Part shown: one piece after another, positions 10,607 to 20,018 of the stretch
Numbering within the stretch: the first letter of the stretch is position 1
How the letters are laid out: every line of letters begins with the position of its first letter
From: Burkholderiales bacterium
GTDB lineage: Bacteria > Pseudomonadota > Gammaproteobacteria > Burkholderiales > Casimicrobiaceae
Length of the DNA: 64,000 nt
NCBI GenBank assembly: GCA_020853025.1
Contig: JADYZP010000039.1
Span: 124,001-188,000 of the forward strand
Direction of reading: 5' to 3'
Notes under the pieces: model-generated
The model's database searches: none
The model's input: the letters and a program-made list of their open reading frames with translations, nothing else
Told to the model about the DNA's origin: nothing
Program-made: the position numbers and the translations under genes

Positions 10607-11542
10607 ATGCAACGCATGCTGCCCGCCGTCCTGCTGATGGGCCCGACCGCATCGGGCAAGAGCGCGCTGGCGCTGGCGCTTGCGGAACGATTCGCGGGCG
10701 AGATCGTCACTGTCGACTCCGCGCAGGTGTATCGCGGCATGGATATCGGCACTGCCAAGCCCACTTTCGCCGATCGTGCGCGCGTCGCGCATCACCTGCT
10801 CGATATCGTAGATCCGGACCAAGGGTATTCGGCGGCGCGCTTCGTACGCGACGCGCTTGCCGCCGTTGTCGCGATCCGCGCGCACGGGAAGCTGCCGATC
10901 CTCGCCGGCGGCACGATGCTGTATTTCAAGGCGCTGACCGAGGGCTTGTCCGCACTGCCGCCTTCCGATTCCGCGGTGCGCGCCGAACTCGATCTCCGGG
11001 CCGCACGCGACGGCTGGCCGGCGCTGCACGCCGAGCTCGCGCGCGTCGATCCCGAAACCGCCGCCCGCCTGCCGGCGACCGACGCGCAACGAATTCAGCG
11101 CGCGCTCGAAGTTCACCGTCTCAGCGGGCAGCCGCTGTCGGCGCTGCAGGGACGCCGTGCCGGCGCATCTGCCGAGCTCGGCACCGTCGTTTCGCTGGCG
11201 CTGATTCCCGGCGATCGGGTGCGACTGCATGACGCCATTGCGCGCCGTTTCGACGCGATGCTCGACGCTGGGCTGGTCGACGAACTGCGGAGTTTGCGCG
11301 AACGTCACACGCTCGCGCCGGAGATGCCGGCGATGCGCTGCGTCGGCTATCGGCAGGCCTGGGAGTTCCTGGACGGGCGTATCGATGCGCACAGCTTGCG
11401 CAGCCGCGGCATCGCCGCCACGCGGCAGCTCGCCAAACGCCAGCTGACCTGGCTGCGCGCGACGCGCGCAACGGCGCTCGACCCGGTACGGCCGGACCTC
11501 GTTGCCGCGGCGACTGACAGCGTACATGTTGCCATGCAATAA
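10607..11542 (+). CDS. miaA: tRNA dimethylallyltransferase
   Basis: Adds a dimethylallyl group to A37 of tRNAs that read UNN codons, using the isoprenoid precursor made by the MEP pathway. 311 residues from ATG 10607, the usual size; earlier in-frame starts would add an unconserved leader. The P-loop is GPTASGKS at 12-19, followed by [17 protein letters not shown], and the C-terminal part has the conserved [13 protein letters not shown]. It follows mutL by 89 bp, as in many proteobacteria. Confidence 0.95.
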   Translation: MQRMLPAVLLMGPTASGKSALALALAERFAGEIVTVDSAQVYRGMDIGTAKPTFADRARVAHHLLDIVDPDQGYSAARFVRDALAAVVAIRAHGKLPILAGGTMLYFKALTEGLSALPPSDSAVRAELDLRAARDGWPALHAELARVDPETAARLPATDAQRIQRALEVHRLSGQPLSALQGRRAGASAELGTVVSLALIPGDRVRLHDAIARRFDAMLDAGLVDELRSLRERHTLAPEMPAMRCVGYRQAWEFLDGRIDAHSLRSRGIAATRQLAKRQLTWLRATRATALDPVRPDLVAAATDSVHVAMQ

Positions 11543-11583
11543 TTACGGTTTCGCCATTGCGATTTGACTGCAGCGACCGCGCG

Positions 11584-12990
11584 ATGCAACGCACGCTCTA
11601 CGACAAGTTGTGGGACAGCCACGTCGTCCGCGAGGAAGCGGACGGCACGGCGCTGCTCTACATCGACCGGCACCTCGTGCACGAAGTGACCAGTCCGCAG
11701 GCCTACGAGGGCCTGCGGCTTGCCGGCCGCCGACCCTGGCGCGTCGAATCGGTGGTGGCCACCGCCGACCACAACACGCCGACCAAGGACTGGAACCTCG
11801 GCATCACCGATCCCGTCTCGCGCACGCAGGTGGAGACGCTCGACGCCAACATCCGCGAATACGGCGCGAAGGCCTACTTCCCTTTTCTCGATCGCCGGCA
11901 GGGCATCGTGCACGTGATCGGACCCGAGCAGGGCGCCACGCTGCCGGGAATGACCGTCGTCTGCGGCGATTCGCACACCAGCACGCACGGCGCCTTCGCA
12001 GCACTCGCCTTCGGCATCGGTACGTCCGAGGTCGAGCACGTGCTGGCCACGCAGTGCCTGCTGATGAAAAAGGCGAAATCGATGCTGGTGCGCGTCGACG
12101 GCTGCCTGCCGCCGGGCGTCACCGCCAAGGACCTGGCGCTGGCCGTGATCGGTCGTCTGGGCACCGCCGCCGGCACCGGCTACGCGATCGAGTTCGGCGG
12201 TGAAGCCGTGCGCGCGCTGTCGATGGAAGCACGGATGACCCTGTGCAACATGGCGATCGAGGCCGGCGCCCGCTCCGGCATGGTCGCCGTCGACGAACGC
12301 ACGATCGACTACGTACGGGGGCGTCCGCTGGCGCCGACCGCTGCGAACTGGGATCGCGCCGTCGCCCACTGGCGCACGCTGGTAAGCGACGACGGTGCGG
12401 CCTTCGACGTCACGCACGTCTTCGACGCATCGACGATGAGCCCGCAGGTTACGTGGGGCACGTCGCCGGAAATGGTGGTTCCCGTCGACGGCCGCGTGCC
12501 GGATCCGGACCGCGCGGGCGATGCGACGCGTCGCGAAGGCATCGAGCGCGCGTTGGCGTATATGGGCCTCGAGCCGAATGCGCCGATGACCAGCATCAAG
12601 ATCGACAAGGTATTCATCGGATCGTGCACGAATTCGCGGATCGAGGACCTGCGGGAGGCCGCCGCGGTCGCGCGCGGAAGGCGCGTCGCCGGCAACGTCA
12701 GGCTGGCGATGGTGGTGCCCGGCTCGGGGATGGTGAAGGCACAGGCCGAGGCGGAGGGGCTCGACCGCGTGTTCGTCGATGCGGGCTTCGAATGGCGCGA
12801 GCCGGGCTGCTCGATGTGCCTTGCGATGAACGACGATCGGCTCGAGCCTGGCGAACGTTGCGCATCGACGTCGAACCGCAACTTCGAGGGTCGCCAGGGT
12901 GCAGGGGGCCGCACGCACCTGGTCAGCCCCGCGATGGCCGCCGCTGCCGCCGTCGAGGGTCACTTCGTCGATGTGCGTCGACTTCGTTAG
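11584..12990 (+). CDS. leuC: 3-isopropylmalate dehydratase large subunit
   Basis: Aconitase-family subunit that, with LeuD, isomerises 2- to 3-isopropylmalate in leucine synthesis. 468 residues from ATG 11584. The 4Fe-4S ligands are C348 in [11 protein letters not shown] and C409 and C412 in PGCSMC, at positions matching the E. coli enzyme. The [20 protein letters not shown] segment is intact. It starts 41 bp after miaA and leads leuC-leuD-leuB. The small entericidin gene often found between leuC and leuD in this group is absent. Confidence 0.96.
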   Translation: MQRTLYDKLWDSHVVREEADGTALLYIDRHLVHEVTSPQAYEGLRLAGRRPWRVESVVATADHNTPTKDWNLGITDPVSRTQVETLDANIREYGAKAYFPFLDRRQGIVHVIGPEQGATLPGMTVVCGDSHTSTHGAFAALAFGIGTSEVEHVLATQCLLMKKAKSMLVRVDGCLPPGVTAKDLALAVIGRLGTAAGTGYAIEFGGEAVRALSMEARMTLCNMAIEAGARSGMVAVDERTIDYVRGRPLAPTAANWDRAVAHWRTLVSDDGAAFDVTHVFDASTMSPQVTWGTSPEMVVPVDGRVPDPDRAGDATRREGIERALAYMGLEPNAPMTSIKIDKVFIGSCTNSRIEDLREAAAVARGRRVAGNVRLAMVVPGSGMVKAQAEAEGLDRVFVDAGFEWREPGCSMCLAMNDDRLEPGERCASTSNRNFEGRQGAGGRTHLVSPAMAAAAAVEGHFVDVRRLR

Positions 12991-13000
12991 CGGCCAGCGT

Positions 13001-13639
13001 ATGCAGCCTTTCCTCGTCCACACCGGACTCGTCGCGCCGCTCGACCGTGCGAACGTCGATACCGATGCGATCATTCCCAAGCAGTTTCTGAAGTCGATCA
13101 AGCGGTCGGGCTTCGGGCCCAACCTGTTCGACGCCTGGCGCTACCTCGACCGCGGCGAGCCGGGGATGGACAACGCCGGTCGGCCGCGCAACCCGCAATT
13201 CGTGCTCAACGAGCCACGCTATCAGGGTGCGTCGATCCTGCTCGCGCGGCGCAATTTCGGCTGCGGCAGTTCGCGCGAACATGCGCCGTGGGCGCTGTGC
13301 GACTTCGGCTTCCGCGCGCTGATCGCGCCGTCGTATGCGGATATTTTCAACAACAATTGCTACAAGAATGGGCTCCTGCCGATCGTGCTGCCGGAAGCGC
13401 AGGTCGACCGCCTGTTCGCCGACACGGCTGCCTTCCCCGGCTTCAGGTTGACCATCGATCTCGAGGGGCAGCGGGTGTCGACCGTCGACGGTTCGCTCGC
13501 CTTCGACTTCGAGATCGAGCCGTTTCGCAAGCATTGCCTGAAGCACGGACTCGACGACATTGGATTGACGCTGCAGCATGCCGATGCGATTCGAACGTTC
13601 GAGACCAAACGACTGGCCGAACAACCCTGGCTCGCATAG
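13001..13639 (+). CDS. leuD: 3-isopropylmalate dehydratase small subunit
   Basis: Swivelling-domain partner of LeuC. 212 residues from ATG 13001 ([20 protein letters not shown]), normal length. The conserved [15 protein letters not shown] stretch and the [20 protein letters not shown] segment are present. It starts 10 bp after leuC. An intrinsic-terminator-like hairpin follows the gene before leuB. Confidence 0.96.
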   Translation: MQPFLVHTGLVAPLDRANVDTDAIIPKQFLKSIKRSGFGPNLFDAWRYLDRGEPGMDNAGRPRNPQFVLNEPRYQGASILLARRNFGCGSSREHAPWALCDFGFRALIAPSYADIFNNNCYKNGLLPIVLPEAQVDRLFADTAAFPGFRLTIDLEGQRVSTVDGSLAFDFEIEPFRKHCLKHGLDDIGLTLQHADAIRTFETKRLAEQPWLA

Positions 13640-13656
13640 CAACTATCGCGAAGAGC

Positions 13657-13687
13657 GCGGCGCCAGGGAACAACGGCGCCGCTTTTT
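13657..13687 (+). terminator. intrinsic terminator between leuD and leuB
   Basis: A perfect 8-bp stem, GCGGCGCC pairing with GGCGCCGC around a 10-nt loop, is followed at once by five T. It sits 18 bp after the leuD stop and 22 bp before leuB, so it could end or attenuate leuCD transcripts ahead of leuB. Confidence 0.72.
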
Positions 13688-13708
13688 CAATTCTGGAGTC
13701 TGAATCGA

Positions 13709-14782
13709 ATGAAGATCGCAATTCTCCCGGGCGACGGCATCGGACCGGAAATCGTCGGACAGGCGCAGCGCGTGCTCGATGTGCTGCGCGACGACGGTCT
13801 GGCCATCAGCTACGACACCGCGCCGATCGGCGGCGCGGGCTGCGACGCCGCGCAGGATCCCTTGCCGCCGGCCACGCTCGCGCTCGCGCGAGCCGCCGAT
13901 GCGATCCTGATGGGCGCCGTGGGCGGACCGCGCTACGACACACTGCCGCGACCGATGCGCCCCGAGCAGGGTTTGCTGCGCATCCGCCGTGAGTTGGGAT
14001 TGTTCGCCAACCTGCGCCCGGCATTGCTCTATCCGGAACTCGCCGCCGCATCGTCGCTCAAGGCCGAGGTCGTGTCGGGGCTCGACCTGCTGATCGTTCG
14101 CGAACTGACCGGCGACATCTACTTCGGCCAGCCGCGCGGACGGCGCCGCAATGCGGAAGGCGCCGACGAAGGCTTCGATACGATGCACTACAGCGTGCCG
14201 GAGATCGAGCGCATCGCGCGAGTGGGCTTCGAGGCTGCGCGCAAGCGCAGCGGGCGATTGTGCTCGGTTGACAAGGCCAACGTGCTCGACACCAGCATCC
14301 TGTGGCGCGAGACGGTTACCCGCCTTGCCGCCGACTACGCGGACGTGGCGCTGACGCACATGTACGTCGACAACGCGGCGATGCAGCTGGTGAAGAATCC
14401 CAAGCAGTTCGACGTGATCGTTACCGGCAATCTCTTCGGCGATATCCTGTCCGACGAGGCGTCGATGCTTGCCGGTTCGATCGGCATGCTGCCGTCGGCG
14501 TCGCTCGACGCCAACGGCAAGGGACTCTACGAACCGATCCACGGCGCGGCGCCGGACATTGCAGGCCGGGACTTAGCAAATCCGCTGGCGACGATCCTGT
14601 CGCTGGCGATGATGTTTCGCCATACCTTTGCTCACGCCGACGTCGCGCAGCGGATCGAGGGCTCCGTGCGCAGCGTGTTGCGGCGGGGTCTGCGCACCGG
14701 TGATATCGCGTTGCCGGGAGAGGCCGTTGTCGGCACGCGCGCGATGGGCGACGCGGTGATCGCGGCGCTGCGCAGTTCGTGA
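13709..14782 (+). CDS. leuB: 3-isopropylmalate dehydrogenase
   Basis: NAD-dependent oxidative decarboxylation of 3-isopropylmalate, the third leucine-specific step. 357 residues of the isocitrate/isopropylmalate dehydrogenase fold. Visible marks are [33 protein letters not shown] and [26 protein letters not shown] ribosome site precedes ATG 13709. It is separated from leuD by a terminator-like hairpin, so its supply may be tuned apart from leuCD. Confidence 0.96.
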   Translation: MKIAILPGDGIGPEIVGQAQRVLDVLRDDGLAISYDTAPIGGAGCDAAQDPLPPATLALARAADAILMGAVGGPRYDTLPRPMRPEQGLLRIRRELGLFANLRPALLYPELAAASSLKAEVVSGLDLLIVRELTGDIYFGQPRGRRRNAEGADEGFDTMHYSVPEIERIARVGFEAARKRSGRLCSVDKANVLDTSILWRETVTRLAADYADVALTHMYVDNAAMQLVKNPKQFDVIVTGNLFGDILSDEASMLAGSIGMLPSASLDANGKGLYEPIHGAAPDIAGRDLANPLATILSLAMMFRHTFAHADVAQRIEGSVRSVLRRGLRTGDIALPGEAVVGTRAMGDAVIAALRSS

Positions 14783-14820
14783 TGGGGGCAGGAGCGAATT
14801 TCCATGGAAGAGGTGAGGCA

Positions 14821-15933
14821 ATGAAGCTTGGCTTGGTGGGTTGGCGCGGCATGGTGGGCTCGGTGCTCGTCCAGCGGATGCGCGCGGAGCGGGATTTCGA
14901 TCACGTCGAGCCGACGTTCTTTTCGACGTCGGCGGCGGGCGGCAACGGTCCGGACATCGGTCGCGACACGGGGCCGCTGCAGGACGCTGGCGATGTCGCA
15001 GCACTCGCGCGGCAGCACGTGATCATCAGCTGTCAGGGCGGCGACTGGACGACCGCCATGTATCCGAAACTGCGCGCGGCGGGCTGGGACGGCTACTTCA
15101 TCGACGCCGCCAAGACGCTGCGGATGGAGAACGACGCCGTGATCATCCTCGATCCGGTCAACCGGCCGGTCATCGACGCGGCGCTGGCCATGGGCGTGCG
15201 CAATTACATCGGCGGCAACTGCACGGTAAGCCTGATGATGATGGCGCTGGCCGGCCTCTTCCAGCGCGATCTCATCGAGTGGATGACGTGCATGACGTAT
15301 CAGGCGGCCTCAGGTGCGGGCGCGCAGAACATGCGCGAACTGCTGGCACAGATGGGCGAGGCGCATCTGGCGGCGAAGAGCCTGCTCCAGGATCCACATT
15401 CGGCGATCCTCGACATCGACCGCGAAGTTGCCGGCATCCTCCGCGACGAGCGCTTTCCCACCGCGCATTTCGGCGTTCCGCTCGCCGGTTCGCTGATCCC
15501 GTGGATCGACCGCGACCTGGGCAACGGCATGAGCCTGGAGGAATGGAAGGGCGGCGCGGAATCGAACAAGATCCTGGACCGCAGCGGTGGAGACGCCATC
15601 CCGATCGACTCGCTGTGCGTACGCATCGGCGCGATGCGCTGCCACAGCCAGGCGCTGACCGTCAAGCTGCGGCAGGATGTGCCGTTGGCCGAGATCGAAG
15701 CGATGATCGCGGACGCCAACGAATGGGTGAAGCTCGTGCCGAACCGGCGCGAGGAGAGCATGCGCGAATTGACGCCAGCCGCGGTGACCGGGCAGTTGAC
15801 GATTCCCATCGGACGCCTGCGCAAGCTGGCGATGGGACCGTGCTACCTTTCCGCATTCACCGTCGGCGACCAGCTGCTGTGGGGTGCCGCGGAGCCGCTG
15901 CGCCGGATGCTGCGGATCCTGCTCTCGCGGTGA
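14821..15933 (+). CDS. asd: aspartate-semialdehyde dehydrogenase
   Basis: NADPH-dependent reduction of aspartyl phosphate to aspartate semialdehyde, the branch point to lysine, diaminopimelate, methionine and threonine. 370 residues from ATG 14821, chosen for the GGAAGAGGTGAGG ribosome site. The nucleotide loop is [11 protein letters not shown] and the active cysteine is C134 in [10 protein letters not shown]. The length and the GNCT motif fit the Gram-negative class of the enzyme. The order leuB-asd-fimV-truA is conserved in betaproteobacteria. Confidence 0.95.
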   Translation: MKLGLVGWRGMVGSVLVQRMRAERDFDHVEPTFFSTSAAGGNGPDIGRDTGPLQDAGDVAALARQHVIISCQGGDWTTAMYPKLRAAGWDGYFIDAAKTLRMENDAVIILDPVNRPVIDAALAMGVRNYIGGNCTVSLMMMALAGLFQRDLIEWMTCMTYQAASGAGAQNMRELLAQMGEAHLAAKSLLQDPHSAILDIDREVAGILRDERFPTAHFGVPLAGSLIPWIDRDLGNGMSLEEWKGGAESNKILDRSGGDAIPIDSLCVRIGAMRCHSQALTVKLRQDVPLAEIEAMIADANEWVKLVPNRREESMRELTPAAVTGQLTIPIGRLRKLAMGPCYLSAFTVGDQLLWGAAEPLRRMLRILLSR

Positions 15934-16222
15934 CGACGGCCGGGGCTGGACGTAGGCGCTGGCGCGCCGTTTGCTATTTCCTGCAGGGATAAGCCGCGGC
16001 GACGCCGGACACCGTTCTTTTTGCATCTTTTCGTGGGACGGCAGGCAGGCGTGCCGGCGGCACGGCTGATGGGGCCGGCGGACACGAAAGCAACAGGCGA
16101 GCGCGCCGGCGGCGCCACTAGATGTTGTAGCCGGTGCCGGGCAGTACGCTAGCGCTAGCGCAGATCGATAGTACGCCGGCATGAAGTTGTATCTGGCGGG
16201 ACGTGGCCAGGCGGAAAAACCC
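15934..16222. other. intergenic space between asd and the fimV leader
   Basis: No gene is recognised on either strand here; the open frames show no known motif. The one notable element is a 14-bp perfect palindrome, CGCTAGCGCTAGCG, at 16147-16160. The next 85 bp form the structured fimV leader described separately. Confidence 0.6.
16147..16160. repeat. 14-bp perfect palindrome
   Basis: CGCTAGCGCTAGCG reads the same on both strands. It lies 147 bp before fimV. It could be an operator or a simple hairpin; nothing in the sequence decides. Confidence 0.4.
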
Positions 16223-16258
16223 AAGCTAATACCTAGGTTTAGCTTGCACCGCTAAACC
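16223..16258 (+). promoter_or_regulatory. two overlapping, mutually exclusive hairpins in the fimV leader
   Basis: AAGCTAA (16223-16229) can pair with TTAGCTT (16239-16245). The same central bases also belong to GGTTTAGC (16236-16243), which pairs perfectly with GCTAAACC (16251-16258) around a 7-nt loop. The two stems cannot form together. TTAGCTT occurs once more at 16271-16277, 30 bp before the fimV start. The layout could be a protein operator cluster or an RNA switch. Confidence 0.45.
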
Positions 16259-16307
16259 CATGATGTTAAGTTAGCTTGAGCCAAACAGCGTTTCCGAAGG
16301 GGGCGGT

Positions 16308-18887
16308 ATGCGCGTCAAACCCATCCTCAAATACGGCGTCCTTGCCGGTGTGCTCGCGCTTCCCACTGCTGCCTACCCGCTCGGGCTGGGTAAGCTGACC
16401 GTCGAGTCCTACGTCGGGCAGCCGCTGGTCGCCCGCATCGAACTGCTTTCCACCTCGAAAGAGGATCTGGACTCGCTGACGGCGAAAATCGCCGATCCGA
16501 CGCTGTATCGACAGAACAACCTGCAATACCAGAGCGTGCTGGCACGGGCGCGCGTCGCGATCGAGCGTGGCCCCAACGACAGTGTTTACCTGAAGGTGAC
16601 TTCGCCGACCGCGGTCACCGAGCCGTACCTCGATCTGCTGGTCGAGGCAAACTGGGCGTCGGGTCGTGTCGTGCGTGACTACACATTCCTGCTCGATCCG
16701 CCGGGAACCGTCACGACTTCGGTCGACCCCGTCGCGCCGTTGCGCGCTGGCGCAGCTGCGCCAGCACGCGCGCAGGCAGCGCCACCGGTGGCCGCGGGAG
16801 CGCCGCGCGGCCAGGGCGACACCTACGAGGTGAAACGCGGCGACACGCTGTCGAAGATCGCGAAGGAATTCAAGCCGGAGACCGTGACGCTCGATCAGAT
16901 GTTGGTCGCGCTGTTCAAGAGCAATGCCAACGCCTTCGACGGCGCGAACATGAACCGGCTGCGGACGGGCGCGATCATCTCGGTTCCGAATGCGGTCGAC
17001 GCGTCCTCGGCCCCCCCTGCGGAAGCCACACAGGTCGTCCGTGTGCAGGCTGCCGACTGGCGCACGTACCGCGACCGTGTCGCCGGCGCAGCCCCGCTGG
17101 CGGACGAAGGAGCAAGCCGTGCAGCCGGCGGTCGGATCGGTACCGCGGTGCAGGAAAAAACTCCAGCCGTGCGGCCGGGCAGCGACCAGTTGCGCGTTTC
17201 GAAGGACGCCGGGACCGGCATGGGAAGCGGTGCGGCCGAAACGAGCGCGTCGCAAGCGGCACAGTTGCGCGAAGCGCAAAGTCGCATTGCAGATCTGGAA
17301 AAGACATTGAAGGACTTGCAGCGCGTCGTCGAGTTGCGGAATCAGACGCTGGCGCAACTGCAGACCCCGCCGGCCGCTGGAACGACGACACCGACGCCGA
17401 CACCCGCACCCGCACAGCCGATCGCCGCGGCCCCGCCGGCCGTCACCCCGGCACCGGCCGAGCCGCCGAAGGCCGAAACGCCGAAGGCCGAGCCGCCGCC
17501 GGCCGAAACGCCGAAGGCTGAGCCACCGAAGGCGGAAACGCCGCCGGCCGAGCCGCCGAAGGCTGAGCCACCGAAGGCGGCGCCACCCAAGGTGATCGCG
17601 AAGGCTCCGCCGAAGGAGCCGCCGGGGTTTTTCGAGGAACTCCTGTCCAACACGCCGGGTTGGGCGATTGGCGTGGGCGCGCTTGCGGTACTTGGCGGCC
17701 TGGCCGCGCTGCTGGCGGCACGGCGTCGGAAGACGACCAAGTTCGAGGACAGCATCATCTCGGGCACCGACATCAAGACCAATACGGTGTTCGGCTCCAC
17801 CGGCGGCGGCGTAGTCAACACCGGCGACAACTCGCTGGCCAGCGACTTCAGCCGCGAGGGGCTCGGCAACATCGATACCGACGAGGTCGATCCGATCGCC
17901 GAAGCCGAGGTCTATCTCGCCTATGGTCGCGATGCGCAAGCCGAGGAAATCCTCAAGGACGCGCTGAAGAAGGATCCGCAGAGACAGGAGATCTACCTCA
18001 AGCTGCTCGAGATCCACGCGCAGCACAACAAGCCTTCGGCATTCGAAACGGTGGCCTCGGAACTGTACGCGGTGACCAGCGGGCAGGGGGATACCTGGCA
18101 AAAGGCCGTGGTGCTCGGCCGCCAGCTCGATCCCAACAACCCACTGTTCAACGAGGGTGGCGTACCGGTGGCGCGGCCCGCGGCTGCGACCGCGGCGATG
18201 AGCGCGGAAGCGATGCCAAGCGATATCGGCGGCGACCGGAATCTAGAGTTCCATATGGACGAGGAAATCTCGATCTCGCCGACGTCGGGAGTGGAGCAGA
18301 AATCACCTGCCGACATCCTGGCCGGCGCGGAGTCCGAGCTCGAAAAGACCGCGAAGCTGACCGCCGCTGACTTCGACCCCGATCGCACGATGGCGTTGCC
18401 GGGTGCCGGAGCGGCGATCGCAGGGGCGATTGCAGCCGGCAAGTCCGCGCTGGAAGCCAAGGACGCGGAAATCGAAGACAAGGTCGAATCGGTCGACGAC
18501 CGAATCGGCAAGGCGGCCAAGTTCGACCTGGACTTCAAGCTCGACGACGCCGACAAGCCAGCTCCGATGGGCAAGCCGCGCGTCGAGCCGGTCCTGGAAA
18601 CCGCAGCCGCCAGCGCCGCGCCCTCGCCGCTGACGCGGCCGGCGGCGGCGCTGGAATTGGACAAGCTCGACCTGTCCTTCGACCCAGAGCGGACGACCTT
18701 CGAGGATCCAACGCCGTCGGTGCTCGACGGGCAGTGGCACGATGCGGCGACCAAGCTCGATCTCGCGAAGGCGTATCAGGAAATGGGTGACGTCGAAGGG
18801 GCCCGCGAGATCCTGCAGGAAGTTCTGCACGAGGGCGATGACCAGCAGAAGGCCGAGGCCAAGTCGCTGCTGACCAAACTCGGCTAG
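16308..18887 (+). CDS. fimV: FimV-like cell-pole / pilus assembly protein
   Basis: Inner-membrane, peptidoglycan-binding hub related to FimV/HubP, needed in relatives for type IV pilus and twitching functions and for polar localisation. 859 residues: signal segment (1-25, ending AAYPLG), conserved FimV N-domain (26-140), LysM-type region with YEVKRGDTLSKIA (about 178-230), a coiled-coil stretch near 320-350, a Pro/Glu/Lys/Ala low-complexity linker (about 380-430), one membrane helix (about 450-470), then an acidic cytoplasmic part ending in the FimV TPR-like tail (DLAKAYQEMGDVEGAREIL). A GGGGG ribosome site precedes ATG 16308. Confidence 0.93.
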   Translation: MRVKPILKYGVLAGVLALPTAAYPLGLGKLTVESYVGQPLVARIELLSTSKEDLDSLTAKIADPTLYRQNNLQYQSVLARARVAIERGPNDSVYLKVTSPTAVTEPYLDLLVEANWASGRVVRDYTFLLDPPGTVTTSVDPVAPLRAGAAAPARAQAAPPVAAGAPRGQGDTYEVKRGDTLSKIAKEFKPETVTLDQMLVALFKSNANAFDGANMNRLRTGAIISVPNAVDASSAPPAEATQVVRVQAADWRTYRDRVAGAAPLADEGASRAAGGRIGTAVQEKTPAVRPGSDQLRVSKDAGTGMGSGAAETSASQAAQLREAQSRIADLEKTLKDLQRVVELRNQTLAQLQTPPAAGTTTPTPTPAPAQPIAAAPPAVTPAPAEPPKAETPKAEPPPAETPKAEPPKAETPPAEPPKAEPPKAAPPKVIAKAPPKEPPGFFEELLSNTPGWAIGVGALAVLGGLAALLAARRRKTTKFEDSIISGTDIKTNTVFGSTGGGVVNTGDNSLASDFSREGLGNIDTDEVDPIAEAEVYLAYGRDAQAEEILKDALKKDPQRQEIYLKLLEIHAQHNKPSAFETVASELYAVTSGQGDTWQKAVVLGRQLDPNNPLFNEGGVPVARPAAATAAMSAEAMPSDIGGDRNLEFHMDEEISISPTSGVEQKSPADILAGAESELEKTAKLTAADFDPDRTMALPGAGAAIAGAIAAGKSALEAKDAEIEDKVESVDDRIGKAAKFDLDFKLDDADKPAPMGKPRVEPVLETAAASAAPSPLTRPAAALELDKLDLSFDPERTTFEDPTPSVLDGQWHDAATKLDLAKAYQEMGDVEGAREILQEVLHEGDDQQKAEAKSLLTKLG

Positions 18888-18920
18888 GCACAATGCTGTT
18901 CACTTAACGGATTTCGTCCC

Positions 18921-18972
18921 CCCGCGAAAGCGGGAGCCCAGTGTCGTTCATTTGAAGACGCTGGGTTCCCGC
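18921..18972. repeat. REP-like palindromic intergenic repeat
   Basis: CCCGC-GAAA-GCGGG is followed by a long hairpin: GCGGGAGCCCAGTGTC (18930-18945) against GACGCTGGGTTCCCGC (18957-18972), 14 of 16 positions paired around an 11-nt loop. The text resembles the dispersed CGCGAAAGCGGG...CCCAGTGTC elements I know from many beta- and gammaproteobacteria. It lies downstream of fimV. Confidence 0.6.
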
Positions 18973-19016
18973 CCCGACTCAAGCATTCGAGGGCAAGCTT
19001 TCGCAACTCGAAAGTC

Positions 19017-19045
19017 GCCACCGCACCCGCGCCGGCGGCTTTTTT
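19017..19045 (+). terminator. probable fimV terminator
   Basis: GCCACCG pairs with CGGCGGC (six of seven) around a 9-nt loop and is followed by six T. It stands between the REP-like element and truA and would end the asd-fimV transcripts. Confidence 0.6.
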
Positions 19046-19125
19046 GTTTCCTTTTTTTCTCTTTGGCGATGATGTATTTCGCTATCCTCGATTCTCGATC
19101 CCTGGCCACTGACTTCTGACCTGCC

Positions 19126-19911
19126 ATGCGCGTCGCGCTCGCCGTCGAATACGCCGGATTCGGATTCTGCGGCTTTCAGTCGCAACCGTCTGGTTGCGGC
19201 GTGCAGGACGCTCTGGTGCGGGCGATCGGCGAGATCGCCGGACAGCGAGTCGGTGTTGCTGCCGCTGGCCGTACCGACGCCGGCGTGCACGCGGTGTCGC
19301 AAATCGTGCATTTCGATACCGATGCCTCGCGGCCGGAGTCCGCGTGGGTCCGCGGCGTCAACGCGCATCTGCCGGCGCTGGCTGCGGTGCTCTGGGCGCA
19401 GCCGGTCACCGACGATTTCCATGCGCGGTTCTCGGCAACGGCCCGCCATTACACGTACCTGCTGCACAATCGCCCGCAACGGCCGGCGCTCTCTTCCGGG
19501 CGTATCGGCTGGTACCATCGACCGCTCGACCTGGAAACGATGCGAGCCGGTGCGGCGATGCTGGCGGGCACGCATGATTTCTCGGCGTTTCGTGCAGCCG
19601 AATGCCAGGCGAAATCACCGGTCAAGACGCTTTCACATATCGCGGTTTCGCAGTCCGGACCCATCGTGCGTTTCGAGTTCTCGGCCAACGCCTTCCTGCA
19701 GCACATGGTGCGCAACATCGTCGGCGCGCTCGTCGAAGTCGGCGCGGGCCGCGAGTCCGTCGCGTGGATCGCCGACGTACTCGCATCGCGCGATCGCGCG
19801 CGCTCCGCACCGACCTTCGCCGCGGCCGGCCTCTACTTTGCGGGCGCCGACTACGATGCCCGCTTCGGCCTGCCGGCGACGGTTCGCCGCGTTTGCCTGG
19901 TGGCGTCGTGA
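19126..19911 (+). CDS. truA: tRNA pseudouridine(38-40) synthase
   Basis: Converts uridines 38-40 in the anticodon arm of many tRNAs to pseudouridine. 261 residues. The catalytic aspartate is D51 in AAGRTDAGVHAVSQ; the downstream ARHYTYLLHNRPQRP and FLQHMVRNIVGALVEVG stretches are typical. It precedes trpF, as in other betaproteobacteria, with a GC-rich repeat element in between. Confidence 0.96.
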   Translation: MRVALAVEYAGFGFCGFQSQPSGCGVQDALVRAIGEIAGQRVGVAAAGRTDAGVHAVSQIVHFDTDASRPESAWVRGVNAHLPALAAVLWAQPVTDDFHARFSATARHYTYLLHNRPQRPALSSGRIGWYHRPLDLETMRAGAAMLAGTHDFSAFRAAECQAKSPVKTLSHIAVSQSGPIVRFEFSANAFLQHMVRNIVGALVEVGAGRESVAWIADVLASRDRARSAPTFAAAGLYFAGADYDARFGLPATVRRVCLVAS

Positions 19912-19920
19912 GCGCCGCAT

Positions 19921-20018
19921 CGCCGCTTCGGGGGGGGCACCGATGAGCGCCGCCGGGCCGCCCCAAGGCGCTCGCCCCCTCGGGGGGAGGCGGCGCGAAG
20001 CGCCGCTTCGGGGGGAAC
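19921..20018. repeat. G-run / CGCCG-rich repeat element before trpF
   Basis: CGCCGCTTCGGGGGG occurs at 19921-19935 and again from 20001. Between the copies lie the inverted repeats CCCCC-TC-GGGGG and CGGCGC-GAA-GCGCCG. This composition resembles the short interspersed G/C palindromes common between genes in Burkholderiales. It overlaps the first codons of trpF if translation starts at ATG 19943. Confidence 0.5.

Noticed and set aside
17461..17600. Short-period repeats GCCGAAACGCCGAAGGCCGA and variants
   Set aside because: Looked like a possible repeat array, but it simply encodes the Pro/Glu/Lys/Ala linker of FimV; spacing is irregular and no CRISPR features exist.
16266..18101. 611-codon minus-strand frame opposite fimV
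   Set aside because: Its leucine/arginine-rich repeats are the reverse reading of the FimV Pro/Glu/Lys linker.
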